From positions 2,976,001 to 3,040,000 of the forward strand of contig NZ_CP144913.1 of the NCBI RefSeq assembly GCF_037198315.1: DNA of 64,000 bases. The letters run 5' to 3'. Shown here piece by piece: positions 52,846 through 61,610 of the stretch. Each line of letters starts with the position of its first letter. The first letter of the stretch is position 1. Below the pieces are notes generated by a model. The model made no database searches, was not told the origin of the DNA, and saw nothing but the letters and a program-made list of their open reading frames with translations. Both the position numbers and the translations under genes were made by a program. This DNA comes from Janibacter sp. A1S7. Its GTDB lineage: Bacteria > Actinomycetota > Actinomycetes > Actinomycetales > Dermatophilaceae.

Positions 52846-54047
52846 CCCCGGTGGATGATCAGGGTCTCCTGCGCCCGCAGCCACGGGATGATCGCGAGCG
52901 CCGAGATGACCCCGCTCAGCGCGAACGCCCAGTGCCATCCGGCGTGGTCCGCGACGAGGCCCACGATGATCGGGCCGCCGATCCCACCCGCGTCCTGGCA
53001 CATCTGGAAGCCGGCGAGGACCTTGCCGCCGGAGCGGTCGTTGCCCACGACGTCGGCGACGCTCGCCTGCTGCGCCGGGTTGAGCAGGCCCGCGCCGGCG
53101 CCGACGACCACAGAGAGGACGAGGATCAGGACGAGCCCACCGGACAGTCCCATCACGCCCATCCCGGCGCCGCTCAGACCCAGGCCTGCCATCACCGGCA
53201 GACGCCGCCCCACACTGTCGGCGAGCCGACCGGAGACCTGCAGGGTCAGCGCGGTGGCACCCGCACCGACGGCGAGTGCGACACCGGCCGCCCAGGTCTC
53301 CCCGACGACCGCGACGGCGAAGAGCGGGAGGACGGCGACACGGACGCCGAAGTTCGTCCACCCGTTGGCGAAGGCGGAGACCATTGCTGCGCGGTAGGCG
53401 CTGTTGTGCCGCGCCTCGCGCACGGACATCGGCGGCAGCTCGGCCTTCGTGGGGTCGGGCCGCATGTGCGCACCCCGCAGCATCACGCCGACGAAGACCG
53501 CCGCGATGAGCAGGGCGATCCCGTAGACGACGAAGGGCACCCGCATCCCGAACTCGCCGAGCAGGCCACCGATGACGGGACCGATGACGCCACCGATGAG
53601 GAAGGCGCTGCCGTACAGTGACGAGACCTTCCCACGGATCACCGGCGGGGCCATCCGCACGAGCAGGGCCATCGCCGAGACGGTGAACATCGTCGACCCG
53701 ATGCCGCCGAGGGAGCGGAAGATCAGCAGCTGCCAGTACGTCTGCGCGAAGGCGGAGGCACCGGTGGACAGCGCGACGATGACCAACCCGGTGAGGTAGA
53801 CGGGCCGCTCGCCGAGTCGGGTGACGAGCACGCCTCCGGCGGGGGCGAAGACCAGCCGGAAGAAGGCGAACGCCGAGACGATCACCGTCGCGGCTGCGAC
53901 GGTGACGTCGAAGCTCTTGGCGAACTGCGGCAGGACCGGTGAGATCAGGCCGAAGCCGACGGCGATGACGAACGCCGCGGCCACCAGGACGAGGATCTCC
54001 CGCGGGATGGGGGGCCGCTCCTGCACTGTCGCGGCCCGGGTAGTCAC
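52842..54047 (-). CDS. MFS transporter
   Basis: A 401-residue major facilitator with 12 predicted helices. The loop 2-3 signature is in FFRLVFAPAGGVLVTRLGERPVYLTGL, and FSAYGSAFLIGGVIGPVIGGLLGEFGMRVPFVVYG-type helices appear in the first half (RGKVSSLYGSAFLIGG). It is a probable efflux pump of the DHA type with unknown substrate. It starts at GTG 54047 and is coupled to the FrnE-like oxidoreductase. Confidence 0.88.
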   Translation of the reverse strand: MTTRAATVQERPPIPREILVLVAAAFVIAVGFGLISPVLPQFAKSFDVTVAAATVIVSAFAFFRLVFAPAGGVLVTRLGERPVYLTGLVIVALSTGASAFAQTYWQLLIFRSLGGIGSTMFTVSAMALLVRMAPPVIRGKVSSLYGSAFLIGGVIGPVIGGLLGEFGMRVPFVVYGIALLIAAVFVGVMLRGAHMRPDPTKAELPPMSVREARHNSAYRAAMVSAFANGWTNFGVRVAVLPLFAVAVVGETWAAGVALAVGAGATALTLQVSGRLADSVGRRLPVMAGLGLSGAGMGVMGLSGGLVLILVLSVVVGAGAGLLNPAQQASVADVVGNDRSGGKVLAGFQMCQDAGGIGGPIIVGLVADHAGWHWAFALSGVISALAIIPWLRAQETLIIHRG

Positions 54048-54137
54048 CCTGCGTACTCTGCCATCCGGCGAAGGGGGTGGCGAACCACCACCGGCCCGGC
54101 CCCCGGGGTCGAAGGTCGGGTCGGTTGACGTGGTCGG

Positions 54138-54566
54138 CTACCCCTTCTCGTGCTGCATGACGGTGACCGGGCACCGGGCGTGGGTGACGAGGTGATGGCT
54201 GACCGAGCCCAGCAGCATGCCCCGGAACCCGCCGAAACCACGGCTACCCACGACGATCAGCTGCGCATCCTTCGACTCGCGCACGAGCACCTCCGAGGCG
54301 TTGCCCTTCTCGACGCGCACATCGACCTGCGCACCCCCACCGAGGGTGTCGGACACCAGCTTCTCGGCCACCTCGCGGTGCTTCTGCTCGACGGCGGTGC
54401 TGTCCCACTCGCCGGAGAAGGTGTCGCCGTAGAGCGTCGACACCTCCCAGGTGATCAGCGCTTGGAGCGGCGCCCCGGCCTGTTGGGCGTAGTCGGCGGC
54501 CCACTTCAGGGCTCGTCCGGAGTCCTTGGACCCGTCGACTCCGGCGATGACTGGTTTGACGTCCAT
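54138..54566 (-). CDS. universal stress protein (UspA family)
   Basis: A 142-residue single-domain Usp. The N-terminal strand is PVIAGVDGSKDSGRALKWAADYA, and the ATP-binding motif is VVGSRGFGGFRGMLLGSVSHHLVTHARCPVTVM (G-2X-G-9X-G(S/T) pattern). It is likely an ATP-binding stress protein of the UspFG/Rv type. It stands alone, with 158 bp upstream in which I see no gene. Confidence 0.92.
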   Translation of the reverse strand: MDVKPVIAGVDGSKDSGRALKWAADYAQQAGAPLQALITWEVSTLYGDTFSGEWDSTAVEQKHREVAEKLVSDTLGGGAQVDVRVEKGNASEVLVRESKDAQLIVVGSRGFGGFRGMLLGSVSHHLVTHARCPVTVMQHEKG

Positions 54567-54724
54567 GTGTTCACTCCCGTAGGGCTTGCCGACTTCGCGA
54601 CAGAATCTGCGTCGGTCGCTGCATCGTCAGCCTAGAGCCGGAGGATGCGCCAACGGGGCGATACGCCGCGACGGATCCACGACTCGGCGGTGTCGATCCT
54701 GCCCGGACCGCGCGAGGGGACAGC

Positions 54725-55429
54725 TCACGCGCCGGGGTGAGCCACCCGGCCGATCGGTCGCCGGACGACCAGCCGGCCGACACCCCACGTCAGGAGGTAG
54801 GACAGGACCAGCCCGCCGGTCATCGCAGCGGCGAAGCTGAGCAGGAAGGGGTTTCCGAGCGGGTCGCCGAGTCGGTAGAGCACGACCCCGACGAGCCCCT
54901 CCGGGTTGGTCAGCACGTCCCAGGAGTTGAACCGGGGGAAGCGGCCCAGGTAGATCCCGAGCGAGGACAGCGCCAGGGAGCCGAAGACCAGCACCCAGCC
55001 GGCGACGGATCCCAGTCGTGACCCCACCACGTCGTGGACCAGCAGCAGCGAGGCCATCCCGAGCAGCAACCCGGTACCGGCGAAGGCGCCGATGAGCAGC
55101 ACGTCGAACCACAGTGGCGCCCCCGGGATCGCCCCCAGGTGGATGAAGTCGGTGAGGAGGTACGGCGCGTTGGGCAGGAAGAGCAGCCACACCACACCGG
55201 GGACCGCCAGCAGCCATCCCGGCGCCCGCACCCGGTTCAGGCCGACGAGGACGAGCGCGACCACGTACGGCACCCACGCGAGGAAGAGGTTCCAGTGGAG
55301 GAAGGCGAAGGCGGGCGCGCCCGTCATGTCGGCACGCACGTCCTGCAGGGCCCAGGCCAGCAGGGAGCCGACGCCGAGCAGCACCGTCAGCCCGACGAGC
55401 CACGTGACGGTGCGCGGGGTGGAGGCCAT
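54725..55429 (-). CDS. DUF1361 membrane protein
   Basis: A 234-residue protein with about seven hydrophobic helices and the DUF1361 landmarks LLFLPNAPYLLTDFIHLG (about 83-100) and SLGIYLGRFPRFNSWDVLTNP (about 155-175). The function is unknown. It is read toward the universal stress gene and divergent from the DinB gene at 55559. Confidence 0.85.
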   Translation of the reverse strand: MASTPRTVTWLVGLTVLLGVGSLLAWALQDVRADMTGAPAFAFLHWNLFLAWVPYVVALVLVGLNRVRAPGWLLAVPGVVWLLFLPNAPYLLTDFIHLGAIPGAPLWFDVLLIGAFAGTGLLLGMASLLLVHDVVGSRLGSVAGWVLVFGSLALSSLGIYLGRFPRFNSWDVLTNPEGLVGVVLYRLGDPLGNPFLLSFAAAMTGGLVLSYLLTWGVGRLVVRRPIGRVAHPGA

Positions 55430-55558
55430 CCACGGAATCTAGACGATCCGGCTGGGAGAGCGGAAGGTGGTGGCTGGACGATCGCTGGACGATCCGGCGA
55501 TCGCTGGTGCGCACGGCACGGCGGTGGGAGGCTGGATCACCGACTGCAAGGAGCCGCG

Positions 55559-56143
55559 ATGACCGACGAGTCGAAGACCACCCTGCACACGGTCCTGCGC
55601 AGCCAGCGGGACGCCCTTCGCCTCAAGCTCGAGGACCTGTCCGAGCGCGATGCCCGCCTGCCGCGTACCGCGACCGGCACCAACCTGCTCGGCCTGTACA
55701 AGCACGCCGGGGCCTGCGAGCTCGGCTACTTCGGGGAGACCTTCGGCCGCCCGAGCGACCTTCCGCTGCCGTGGGACGCGCCGGGGGTGTCGGTCGAGGA
55801 CGACACCGACCTCTTCGCGACCGAGGACGAGTCGATGTCCGGGGTGATCGAGTGGGTCGGGGCGTGCTTCGCCCACGCCGACGCGACGATCGAGGCACTA
55901 CCGCTCGATGCACGCGGATCGGTGCCGTGGTGGCGACCGGGGAACTCGGTGACGCTCGAGCGGATCCTGGTGCACATGATCGAGGAGGAGGCCCGCCACG
56001 CCGGGCAGGCCGACATCCTGCGCGAGATGGTCGACGGGGCGGTCGGCTGGCACGGCGCCGACGACAACGTGCCGGATCGAGGCGTGGGGGGCTGGGCCTC
56101 CCGCCACGAGCGCCTCACCCGCATCGCCGATGCCCGCGCCTGA
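55559..56143 (+). CDS. DinB-family (DUF664-like) protein
   Basis: A 194-residue DinB bundle. Metal-binding histidines appear in LLGLYKHAGACELGYFGETFGRP (about residue 47) and in RILVHMIEEEARHAGQADILRE (about 139 and 147). It begins LHTVLRSQRDALRLKLEDLSE, as in mycothiol transferase-like DUF664 proteins. The start ATG has AAGGAG six bases upstream. It is followed 14 bp later by a coiled-coil protein gene. Confidence 0.85.
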   Translation: MTDESKTTLHTVLRSQRDALRLKLEDLSERDARLPRTATGTNLLGLYKHAGACELGYFGETFGRPSDLPLPWDAPGVSVEDDTDLFATEDESMSGVIEWVGACFAHADATIEALPLDARGSVPWWRPGNSVTLERILVHMIEEEARHAGQADILREMVDGAVGWHGADDNVPDRGVGGWASRHERLTRIADARA

Positions 56144-56157
56144 CAGGATCGTCCGTC

Positions 56158-56952
56158 ATGGACCTGGCCGAGGCGGTGGACGAGCTCTACGGAGCGTCAC
56201 TGGCGGACTTCGTCGCCGTGCGCGCCCGCCTCGTGGCGCGAGCGAAGGATGAGGCCCCCGATCTCGTCGACGAGCTGAAGACCCTGCGCAAGCCGACCGT
56301 CCCCGCGTGGCTGCTCAACCGGGTCGCCCGCTGCGAGCCGGCCGTGGTCGGCGCCCTCCTCGACCTCGGTGAGCGCATGCGCACCGCCCAGGCGAAGGGG
56401 GACGGCGCCGCCCTGTCCGCGGCGAGACCAGAGCGCCACGAGGCGATCGAGGCGCTCGTCGGGGCAGCGCGCAGGTCCGCGGAGGCGACCGGCACGTCCT
56501 TCGGCCCGAGTGCAGCCGACGGGGTCTCCTCGACCGCGGTGGCCGCGTTGGCCGACCCGGCGAGCGGGGAGGCCCTCGCGTCCGGTCGGTTGCTGCGGCC
56601 GCTGGCATATGCCGGGTTCGGCGAGGTCGAGCTCGACGACGCGGTGGCCGTGCTGCGGCTCGTCCCACCGCTACCCGGGAGCGAGGACGAGAAGCCGGAC
56701 GGGGCCGGGGGGAGGGTCGCCGACGACGCGCGGGACACCGGCACCGAGGCCGAGCGGGCCCGCGAGCGTGAGCTCGCCGACGCCCGGGACTCGCTGCGGG
56801 AGCGCGAGCGGGCACTCGGCGCGGCGCGACTCACCCGCTCCGAGGCGGTCGCGGCACTCGAGGCGGCGTCCGCGGAGGTCGCACGGCTCGAGGAGGAGGT
56901 CGCCCGGGCCACGGAGCACGTCGCCGACCTGGAGACACGCCCGCGCGCCTGA
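56158..56952 (+). CDS. hypothetical protein with C-terminal coiled coil
   Basis: A 264-residue protein with no family I recognise. The N-terminal half is helical (VDELYGASLADFVAVRARLVARAKDEAPDLVDELKTLRKPTVPAWLLNRV). A Pro-rich segment follows at about 180. A strongly charged heptad-like coiled coil is at about 195-262 (ERARERELADARDSLRERERALG and ARLEEEVARATEHVADLE). It has no membrane segment or signal peptide. Similar N-terminal patterns exist in actinobacterial uncharacterised proteins, but I assign no function. Confidence 0.72.
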   Translation: MDLAEAVDELYGASLADFVAVRARLVARAKDEAPDLVDELKTLRKPTVPAWLLNRVARCEPAVVGALLDLGERMRTAQAKGDGAALSAARPERHEAIEALVGAARRSAEATGTSFGPSAADGVSSTAVAALADPASGEALASGRLLRPLAYAGFGEVELDDAVAVLRLVPPLPGSEDEKPDGAGGRVADDARDTGTEAERARERELADARDSLRERERALGAARLTRSEAVAALEAASAEVARLEEEVARATEHVADLETRPRA

Positions 56953-56972
56953 CATGCACGGAATCGCTCCGG

Positions 56973-56993
56973 GCGCAAGAGATAGTTGTTCAC
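56973..56993 (+). promoter_or_regulatory. leaderless promoter with partial type-1 repeat
   Basis: GCGCAAGAGATAG resembles half of the 66-bp repeat unit. GATAGT (56981-56986) serves as a -10-like element 7 bp before the ATG at 56994, fitting a leaderless transcript. Confidence 0.35.
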
Positions 56994-57569
56994 ATGAGCA
57001 CCACGCGCACCATGCCGCCGTCCTCGGGGCCCACCGCCCTGCCGTCCGTCTCCCGGACGCGCGACATCCCGAGCGGGGACCTGGAGGCGATGCTCGCGAC
57101 CGACGACGACGTGGTCGACACCGCGCTCATCCCCACTCTCGCCTTCCGTGACGCCGTCGAGGAGGCCGCCACCCCCGGCAAGGCCCCGGTCACGTCCACG
57201 ACGCAGGCCAGCGCGGTCGCCTCGGCGCAGGACGCCGAGACCACCGTCGTCCCCGCCATCGACACCCCCGCACCGGAGGGCGGGGCCACGCCCGAGAGCG
57301 GTCTCGAGCGGGTCGTGCCTCCGGTCGGCCACAGCCTGCGCAGCCGGCACGCGACCCCCGAGTCCCGGGCGGCCGTGCGCCGCAACCTCATCGCGGTCTG
57401 CTGCGTCGTCGTCTCCGTGGTGGTCATCGGCATCGCCGTCGGCCTCGTCGGGGGCTGGCTCGCCCTTGCCGCCTATGCACTGCTCGTCGTCGTCGCTGCC
57501 TTCGCACTGCGCCGCGCCAATGCGCGGTACGCCCCGCGCCACAGCCGTTACACCGCACGTCACGCCTGA
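56994..57569 (+). CDS. hypothetical membrane-anchored protein
   Basis: A 191-residue protein. Residues 1 to about 125 are a low-complexity Ala/Thr/Pro-rich region (TSTTQASAVASAQDAETTVVPAIDTPAPEGGATP). An Arg-rich stretch (HSLRSRHATPESRAAVRRN) is followed by two hydrophobic helices, LIAVCCVVVSVVVIGIAVGLVG and LALAAYALLVVVAAFAL. A basic tail suggests the soluble region and tail are cytoplasmic. I do not recognise a family. Confidence 0.7.
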   Translation: MSTTRTMPPSSGPTALPSVSRTRDIPSGDLEAMLATDDDVVDTALIPTLAFRDAVEEAATPGKAPVTSTTQASAVASAQDAETTVVPAIDTPAPEGGATPESGLERVVPPVGHSLRSRHATPESRAAVRRNLIAVCCVVVSVVVIGIAVGLVGGWLALAAYALLVVVAAFALRRANARYAPRHSRYTARHA

Positions 57570-57583
57570 GCCCCGGCAGGGCA

Positions 57584-57621
57584 CGAAGGGGGGTCCCACC
57601 AGCTGGTGGGACCCCCCTTCG
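57584..57621. terminator. perfect 38-bp palindromic terminator
   Basis: Two 19-bp arms with no loop: one arm begins CGAAGGGGGGTCCC (57584) and its complement ends GGGACCCCCCTTCG (57621). It lies 15 bp after the hypothetical membrane protein stop and is followed by no U-run. It may act on both strands, facing the flavodoxin-like gene's downstream side. Confidence 0.7.
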
Positions 57622-57714
57622 CCGTGTCCGCGGCGTGTCGCCTCACCCAGCGCGACCCCGGTCGCACCTGCGTGGCTCTTGGAGGGCACCTGTCCGGCTC
57701 CCACCACCACAGCG

Positions 57715-57738
57715 ACGCAACCGCTTGGGCTCTTGCGA
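57715..57738. repeat. isolated type-1 repeat unit (reverse orientation)
   Basis: A 24-bp unit containing CGCAACCGC and GGGCTCTTGCGA that matches, in reverse complement, the second unit of the 66-bp repeats at 2272 and 58287. A recognisable partner unit is not clear. Confidence 0.4.
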
Positions 57739-57752
57739 CGTGGGGGCCGTGG

Positions 57753-58247
57753 TCAGCTGCTGAGCAGGGCGGCGAGGGTGCCGCCGAGCTCGGTGGCGCG
57801 GTCGGTGGCGTCCTCGTCCACGTCACCGAGCACCTCGAGGACCTCGGCCGCCTGCTTCCACTCGAGGGCCGAGACGATCGAGTTCACCGCACGGACCGCC
57901 CCGGTGACGTCGTAGCGCCCGTGGACCCACAGGCCGAAGGGTCGCTTGGCGGTCGGACCGGTCTGCCCCTCGCCGGCGCCGCCGGAGTCGTCGAGCGCTC
58001 CGCCGACCTGGAGGAAGGTCGAGTCGAAGAAGTGCTTGAGCGCCCCGGACATGTAACCGAAGTTCGCCGGTGTGCCGAGCAGGTAGCCGTCAGCGGCGAG
58101 GACGTCGTCGGCGGTGGCCTCCAGGGCGGGGACCACCTCCACCTCCACCCCCTCGATGTCGGGGTGCCGCGCGCCCTCGAGCGCCGCGTCGAGCAGCGCC
58201 TTGGTCGAGCGGGTCGGGCTGTGGTGGACGACGAGGAGACGTGCCAT
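57753..58247 (-). CDS. flavodoxin / NADPH-dependent FMN reductase-like protein
   Basis: A 164-residue flavodoxin-fold protein: LLVVHHSPTRSTKALLDAAL gives the phosphate-binding loop (SPTRST), ADGYLLGTPANFGYMSGALKHFFDST the isoalloxazine contact region (PANFGYMSG), and RPFGLWVHGRYD the next strand. It probably binds FMN and reduces quinones or similar compounds with NAD(P)H. It is flanked by type-1 repeat units on both sides. Confidence 0.85.
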   Translation of the reverse strand: MARLLVVHHSPTRSTKALLDAALEGARHPDIEGVEVEVVPALEATADDVLAADGYLLGTPANFGYMSGALKHFFDSTFLQVGGALDDSGGAGEGQTGPTAKRPFGLWVHGRYDVTGAVRAVNSIVSALEWKQAAEVLEVLGDVDEDATDRATELGGTLAALLSS

Positions 58248-58286
58248 ACCTCCATGGTGCCTGTTCCCCGCACATCAGGTACAGGG

Positions 58287-58352
58287 GCGCAATCGCCTGG
58301 GCAGCTGCGCAGGGAGCCGGGCCACAATGCGCAAGAGACTAGGCAGTTGCGA
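58287..58352. repeat. 66-bp paired palindromic repeat, copy B
   Basis: Two 24-bp units (58287-58310 and 58329-58352) separated by 18 bp, with the same spacing as copy A at 2272-2337. The second unit overlaps the last 14 bp of the ECF fusion gene and supplies its TAG stop (58339-58341), exactly as copy A does for the DinB-type gene. Confidence 0.7.
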
Positions 58353-60651
58353 AGCGCGCGAGCGCGACGATGACGATCGGCACGCACGCCACCAGCACGA
58401 CGAGTGTGTCCGCGAGCCGCCAGGGAGCGCGAGTCGCCCAGGTCCGGCGACCGGCCGAGGCGAAGCCCCGCGCGTCCATCGCCACCGCCAGGGTCGCTGC
58501 GGAGCCGAGCGAGCGCAGCAGCATCCCCAGCGTCGAGGACCACAGGTGCGCGACGACGCTGCGCGGGTGGCGCCAGCTGATGCCTTGACCGCGCAGCCGG
58601 CGTGCCCAGCCGACCTCGGTCCACGCCGCCCCGAAGGACTGGAGCCGCTGCAGCGCCGCACCGACGGCGACGACGGGCCTCGACGGCAGCCGGAGGCGTT
58701 GGCCCAGGTGGTCGGCGAGGTCGTCCGGGTCGATGAAGGCCAGCGTGATCGCCGACGGTACGACGATGACGAGCATGCGGGTGGCCGCCGAGTACGCCGC
58801 CCCGACGTCCTGGCCGCCGAGCAGCCAGGTCGACCAGCCGACTCCGAGGCCGCCGAGCAGCGCGGGCACGAGACGGATCGCCAACCCGCGCCAGCGCCCG
58901 GCCACGGTCCAGCCGCGACCGGAACCGGGCAGGTTCGCCAGTCCGACGAGCGCGCCGAGTGCCAGGAAGGCCAGCACGAGGAGCGATGCCGGCCACCCCG
59001 GTGAGAGCACCGCGGCGACGATCGGCAGTGCGGCTGCGGCGAAGAGCGACAGGGGCCCGCACGCCGAGAGCACCGCCCGCGCACGTGGCGGCGCCTCTCG
59101 CGGTGGCGGGGGGGTGACGGTGTGCACCTCGTCGACGAGCCGGACGAGGTCGCGGTCGTGCGTCGCGGTGACCACGGCCCCGCCCCGCTCGCGGTGCGCG
59201 GTGAGCAGACCGGCGACGGCCGCCCAGGTGCCACGGTCCTGCCCGACGGTGGGTTCGTCGGCAAGGACCACTCCGGGACCGTGGGCCAGCGCGGCAGCGA
59301 CCGCCAACCGGCGCTGCTCCCCCCCGGAGAGCGTCTGCGGGTCGGCCCGCTCGAGGTGGGCCAGGCCGAGCGCCGCCAGGAGGTGACGGGCGCGCCCTTC
59401 GTCCTGCGTGCCGAGGCCGCGCCCGGTCAGCATGACCTCGTCGAGGACGGTCCGCGCGAGCAGCGCGCTGGAGCTCCACTGCGGGACCCAGCCGAGTCGG
59501 CCGGCGACGTCCTGCGCCGGGACGTCGGCGACCTCCAGTCCGTCGTGGGTCACCACCCGGCCCGACGAAGGGGGCAGCAGCCCGGCCGTCGCCGCCAGCC
59601 AGGTGCTCTTGCCGCCCCCGCTGGGCCCGACCAGCGCGGTGGCCCGGCCGGCCGTGACAGTGAGGGTCCGGTCGGTCTCCAGCACGGTCGTGGTCTCGGT
59701 GCTGCCGTCCAGGCGGGTGCGGCGTCGCTCGACGTGCAGCGGGTCGGCGGTGACGAGGTGGGTGCCGTGCGGCTGCGGCTGGTGGAGGGGCCCGAGGTCG
59801 ATCGTCGTCGGCGTCGGCGCGGGAGCGCCGGGGACCCAGATGCCGTCGGCGACGAGTTCGTCGTGGTGCTCGGCGAGCACCTGCTCGGGGGCGCCGTCGT
59901 GCCGGATCCGGCCGTCGATGTCCAGCACGACGATCCGGTCGACGAGATCGAGCCAGGGCCCGATGCGGTGCTCGACGAGGACGGTGGTCAGCCCCTCACC
60001 GGCGGCGATGACGGCATCACGCACCTCCGCGCCGGTGGCCTCGTCGAGCATGGCGGTGGGCTCGTCGAGCAGGAGCAGGGACGGGCGCAGCGCGAGCGCC
60101 CCGGCGAGGGCGAGGCGCTGGGTCTGCCCGCCGGAGAGCGTGTGGGTCGGGGTGTCCAGCGGCAGGTGGCCCAGGCCCACGCTGTCGAGCGCAGCCGTCA
60201 CACGCGACGGCATCTCTTCGGCGGGCAGGGCGATGTTCTCCAGCCCGAAGGCGACGTCACGACCGACGGTGGCCGAGACGGTGCCGGAGCCGGGCTCCTG
60301 CAGGACCAGACCGACGGCTCCGGGGCGCTCCCCCGGCTCGCGGCCGTCGATGTGCACGCTCCCGGCACGGTCGCCGGAGTCGACGGTGAGCAGCAGGCCG
60401 GCCAGTGCTCGCAGCAGCGTGGACTTGCCCGAGCCGCTCGGTCCGACGAGCAGGACCCGCTGGCCCGCGGGCACGGTGAGGTCGAGGTCGCGCAGCACCG
60501 GCTCCCGACGACCCATCGGTCGCCAGGTCAGGCCCCGGACGGCGACGTCTCCCCCCTTCGTCCCCGCCGCGGGTGGAGACGAGCGCGCGGAGGAATCCTC
60601 GGCGCGGCCACCTCCCCCCAGCGGCGTGTGCGAGTGGATCAGCGCAGCCAC
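58339..60651 (-). CDS. fused ECF transporter: two ATPase domains plus EcfT
   Basis: A 770-residue fusion. The first ABC domain (about 30-260) has Walker A LLVGPSGSGKSTLLRALAG, signature HTLSGGQTQRLALAGAL and Walker B LLLLDEPTAMLD. The second (about 285-500) has LVGPSGGGKSTWLAATAG, LSGGEQRRLAVAAAL and GVVLADEPTVGQD. An EcfT-like membrane domain (about 510-770) has five or so helices, AVAMDARGF and the coupling Ala-Arg-Gly. In most bacteria these are YkoD and YkoC. It energises uptake of a thiamine-type substrate with the YkoE-like S subunit encoded 5 bp upstream and behind a TPP riboswitch. GTG 60651 is the start. The C-terminal RFATA and stop are repeat-encoded. Confidence 0.9.
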   Translation of the reverse strand: MAALIHSHTPLGGGGRAEDSSARSSPPAAGTKGGDVAVRGLTWRPMGRREPVLRDLDLTVPAGQRVLLVGPSGSGKSTLLRALAGLLLTVDSGDRAGSVHIDGREPGERPGAVGLVLQEPGSGTVSATVGRDVAFGLENIALPAEEMPSRVTAALDSVGLGHLPLDTPTHTLSGGQTQRLALAGALALRPSLLLLDEPTAMLDEATGAEVRDAVIAAGEGLTTVLVEHRIGPWLDLVDRIVVLDIDGRIRHDGAPEQVLAEHHDELVADGIWVPGAPAPTPTTIDLGPLHQPQPHGTHLVTADPLHVERRRTRLDGSTETTTVLETDRTLTVTAGRATALVGPSGGGKSTWLAATAGLLPPSSGRVVTHDGLEVADVPAQDVAGRLGWVPQWSSSALLARTVLDEVMLTGRGLGTQDEGRARHLLAALGLAHLERADPQTLSGGEQRRLAVAAALAHGPGVVLADEPTVGQDRGTWAAVAGLLTAHRERGGAVVTATHDRDLVRLVDEVHTVTPPPPREAPPRARAVLSACGPLSLFAAAALPIVAAVLSPGWPASLLVLAFLALGALVGLANLPGSGRGWTVAGRWRGLAIRLVPALLGGLGVGWSTWLLGGQDVGAAYSAATRMLVIVVPSAITLAFIDPDDLADHLGQRLRLPSRPVVAVGAALQRLQSFGAAWTEVGWARRLRGQGISWRHPRSVVAHLWSSTLGMLLRSLGSAATLAVAMDARGFASAGRRTWATRAPWRLADTLVVLVACVPIVIVALARFATA

Positions 60652-60656
60652 CGGAC

Positions 60657-61301
60657 TCAGACCGCCCTCTGCTCCAGGACCTCCTGGCCCGGCGGGAAGG
60701 GGTTGAGCGCCCCCGCCCGGGCGAGCGCCCGGGTGAGAATCCAGCCGCCGAGGCCGGCGATGACGATGCCGGAGACGACCATGAGCGGCAGGTAGGCCAG
60801 CTGCCACGCCCAGGTCCAGTCGGTGAAGTACGTCGTGATCTCGTAGACCCACTCCAGCGGCGCCGACAGCGCTCCGGAGAGCACGGCCACGACGGGGCCG
60901 AAGGAGGCGTAGGCGAAGAGCGCGAAGGCCAGCTCGGCGCCGATGCCCTGCGCGAGGCCGGAGACGACCGTCGTCACGCCCCACTGGTTGCCGAAGAGCG
61001 CGGAGACGGTCGCGGCGATGAGCTCGCACGCCACGGCTGCCCCCGGACGGCGGATGACCAGCCCCCCGACGACCCCGGCGATGAACCAGAAGCCGACGAA
61101 GAGGCCGAAGAGCGGCTGGAAGGCCAGCCCCAACGCGGAGATCGGGCCGTTGTAGATCAGGCCGTAGCCCCAGTAGGCGACCCCGAAGGCGACGCCGAGG
61201 AAGGCGAGCGTCAGCAGGTCGACGGTGCGCCAGCCCATGAGCGGGCGGGTGGCGAGGACGGTACCGGTGCGGATCTTGTCCGCCGGCTTGGTGGTGGTCA
61301 T
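60657..61301 (-). CDS. ECF transporter S component, YkoE-like (thiamine or precursor)
   Basis: A 214-residue membrane protein of about six helices resembling YkoE S components: GWRTVDLLTLAFLGVAFGVAYWGYGLIYNGPISALG, FGLFVGFWFIAGVVGGLVIRRPGAAVACELIAATVSALFGNQWG, and PLEWVYEITTYFTDW. It binds hydroxymethylpyrimidine/thiamine-like ligands. The TPP riboswitch upstream supports thiamine specificity. I chose ATG 61301 (MTTTKPADKI), which has GGAGAAG upstream. It is followed by the fused ATPase-T gene after 5 bp. Confidence 0.9.
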   Translation of the reverse strand: MTTTKPADKIRTGTVLATRPLMGWRTVDLLTLAFLGVAFGVAYWGYGLIYNGPISALGLAFQPLFGLFVGFWFIAGVVGGLVIRRPGAAVACELIAATVSALFGNQWGVTTVVSGLAQGIGAELAFALFAYASFGPVVAVLSGALSAPLEWVYEITTYFTDWTWAWQLAYLPLMVVSGIVIAGLGGWILTRALARAGALNPFPPGQEVLEQRAV

Positions 61302-61349
61302 GTGGGTGCTTCTCCTGTGTCGATGAAACCCACAGGGACGGTCCCCCAC

Positions 61350-61382
61350 CGATGACCGCGGTCCCGGGGACCTCGGTCATCG
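61350..61382 (-). terminator. riboswitch expression-platform hairpin
   Basis: CGATGACCG (61350-61358) pairs with CGGTCATCG (61374-61382), with GGTCCC/GGGACC pairing inside. It lies 20 bp downstream (minus strand) of the TPP aptamer and before the S-component start, and is likely the switching terminator or anti-SD structure of the riboswitch. Confidence 0.6.
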
Positions 61383-61404
61383 ACGAGGGCCCTTGAGACT
61401 CGAC

Positions 61405-61485
61405 TCCCTACGCCGGTGCGAACCGGATCAGGTACGAGGGTCTGCGGTTGCCCGCACTCTCAGCGCTGTGCGCTCCCCTGTCGTG
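61405..61485 (-). ncRNA. TPP riboswitch (THI element)
   Basis: On the minus strand the aptamer shows the hallmark sequence blocks: GGGGAGCGC, then GCTGAGAGTGCGGG, ACCGCAGACCCTCG, ACCTGATCCGGTTC, and GCACCGGCGTAGGGA. These are the conserved P2/J3-2, P4-P5 and 3' elements of thiamine pyrophosphate riboswitches. It sits about 100 bp before the ECF S-component gene and should repress it when TPP is high. Confidence 0.96.
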
Positions 61486-61610
61486 CCCGTCCAGCATACC
61501 CATGACCGGGTGCGGTCGGACAGCCCCGGGTCCACGCTGTGGCAGTGTTGGACCTGAACCGGTGGTCGCGGCGCCCTGACCGTGACCATGCGACGACGAA
61601 GGGAACCGCT

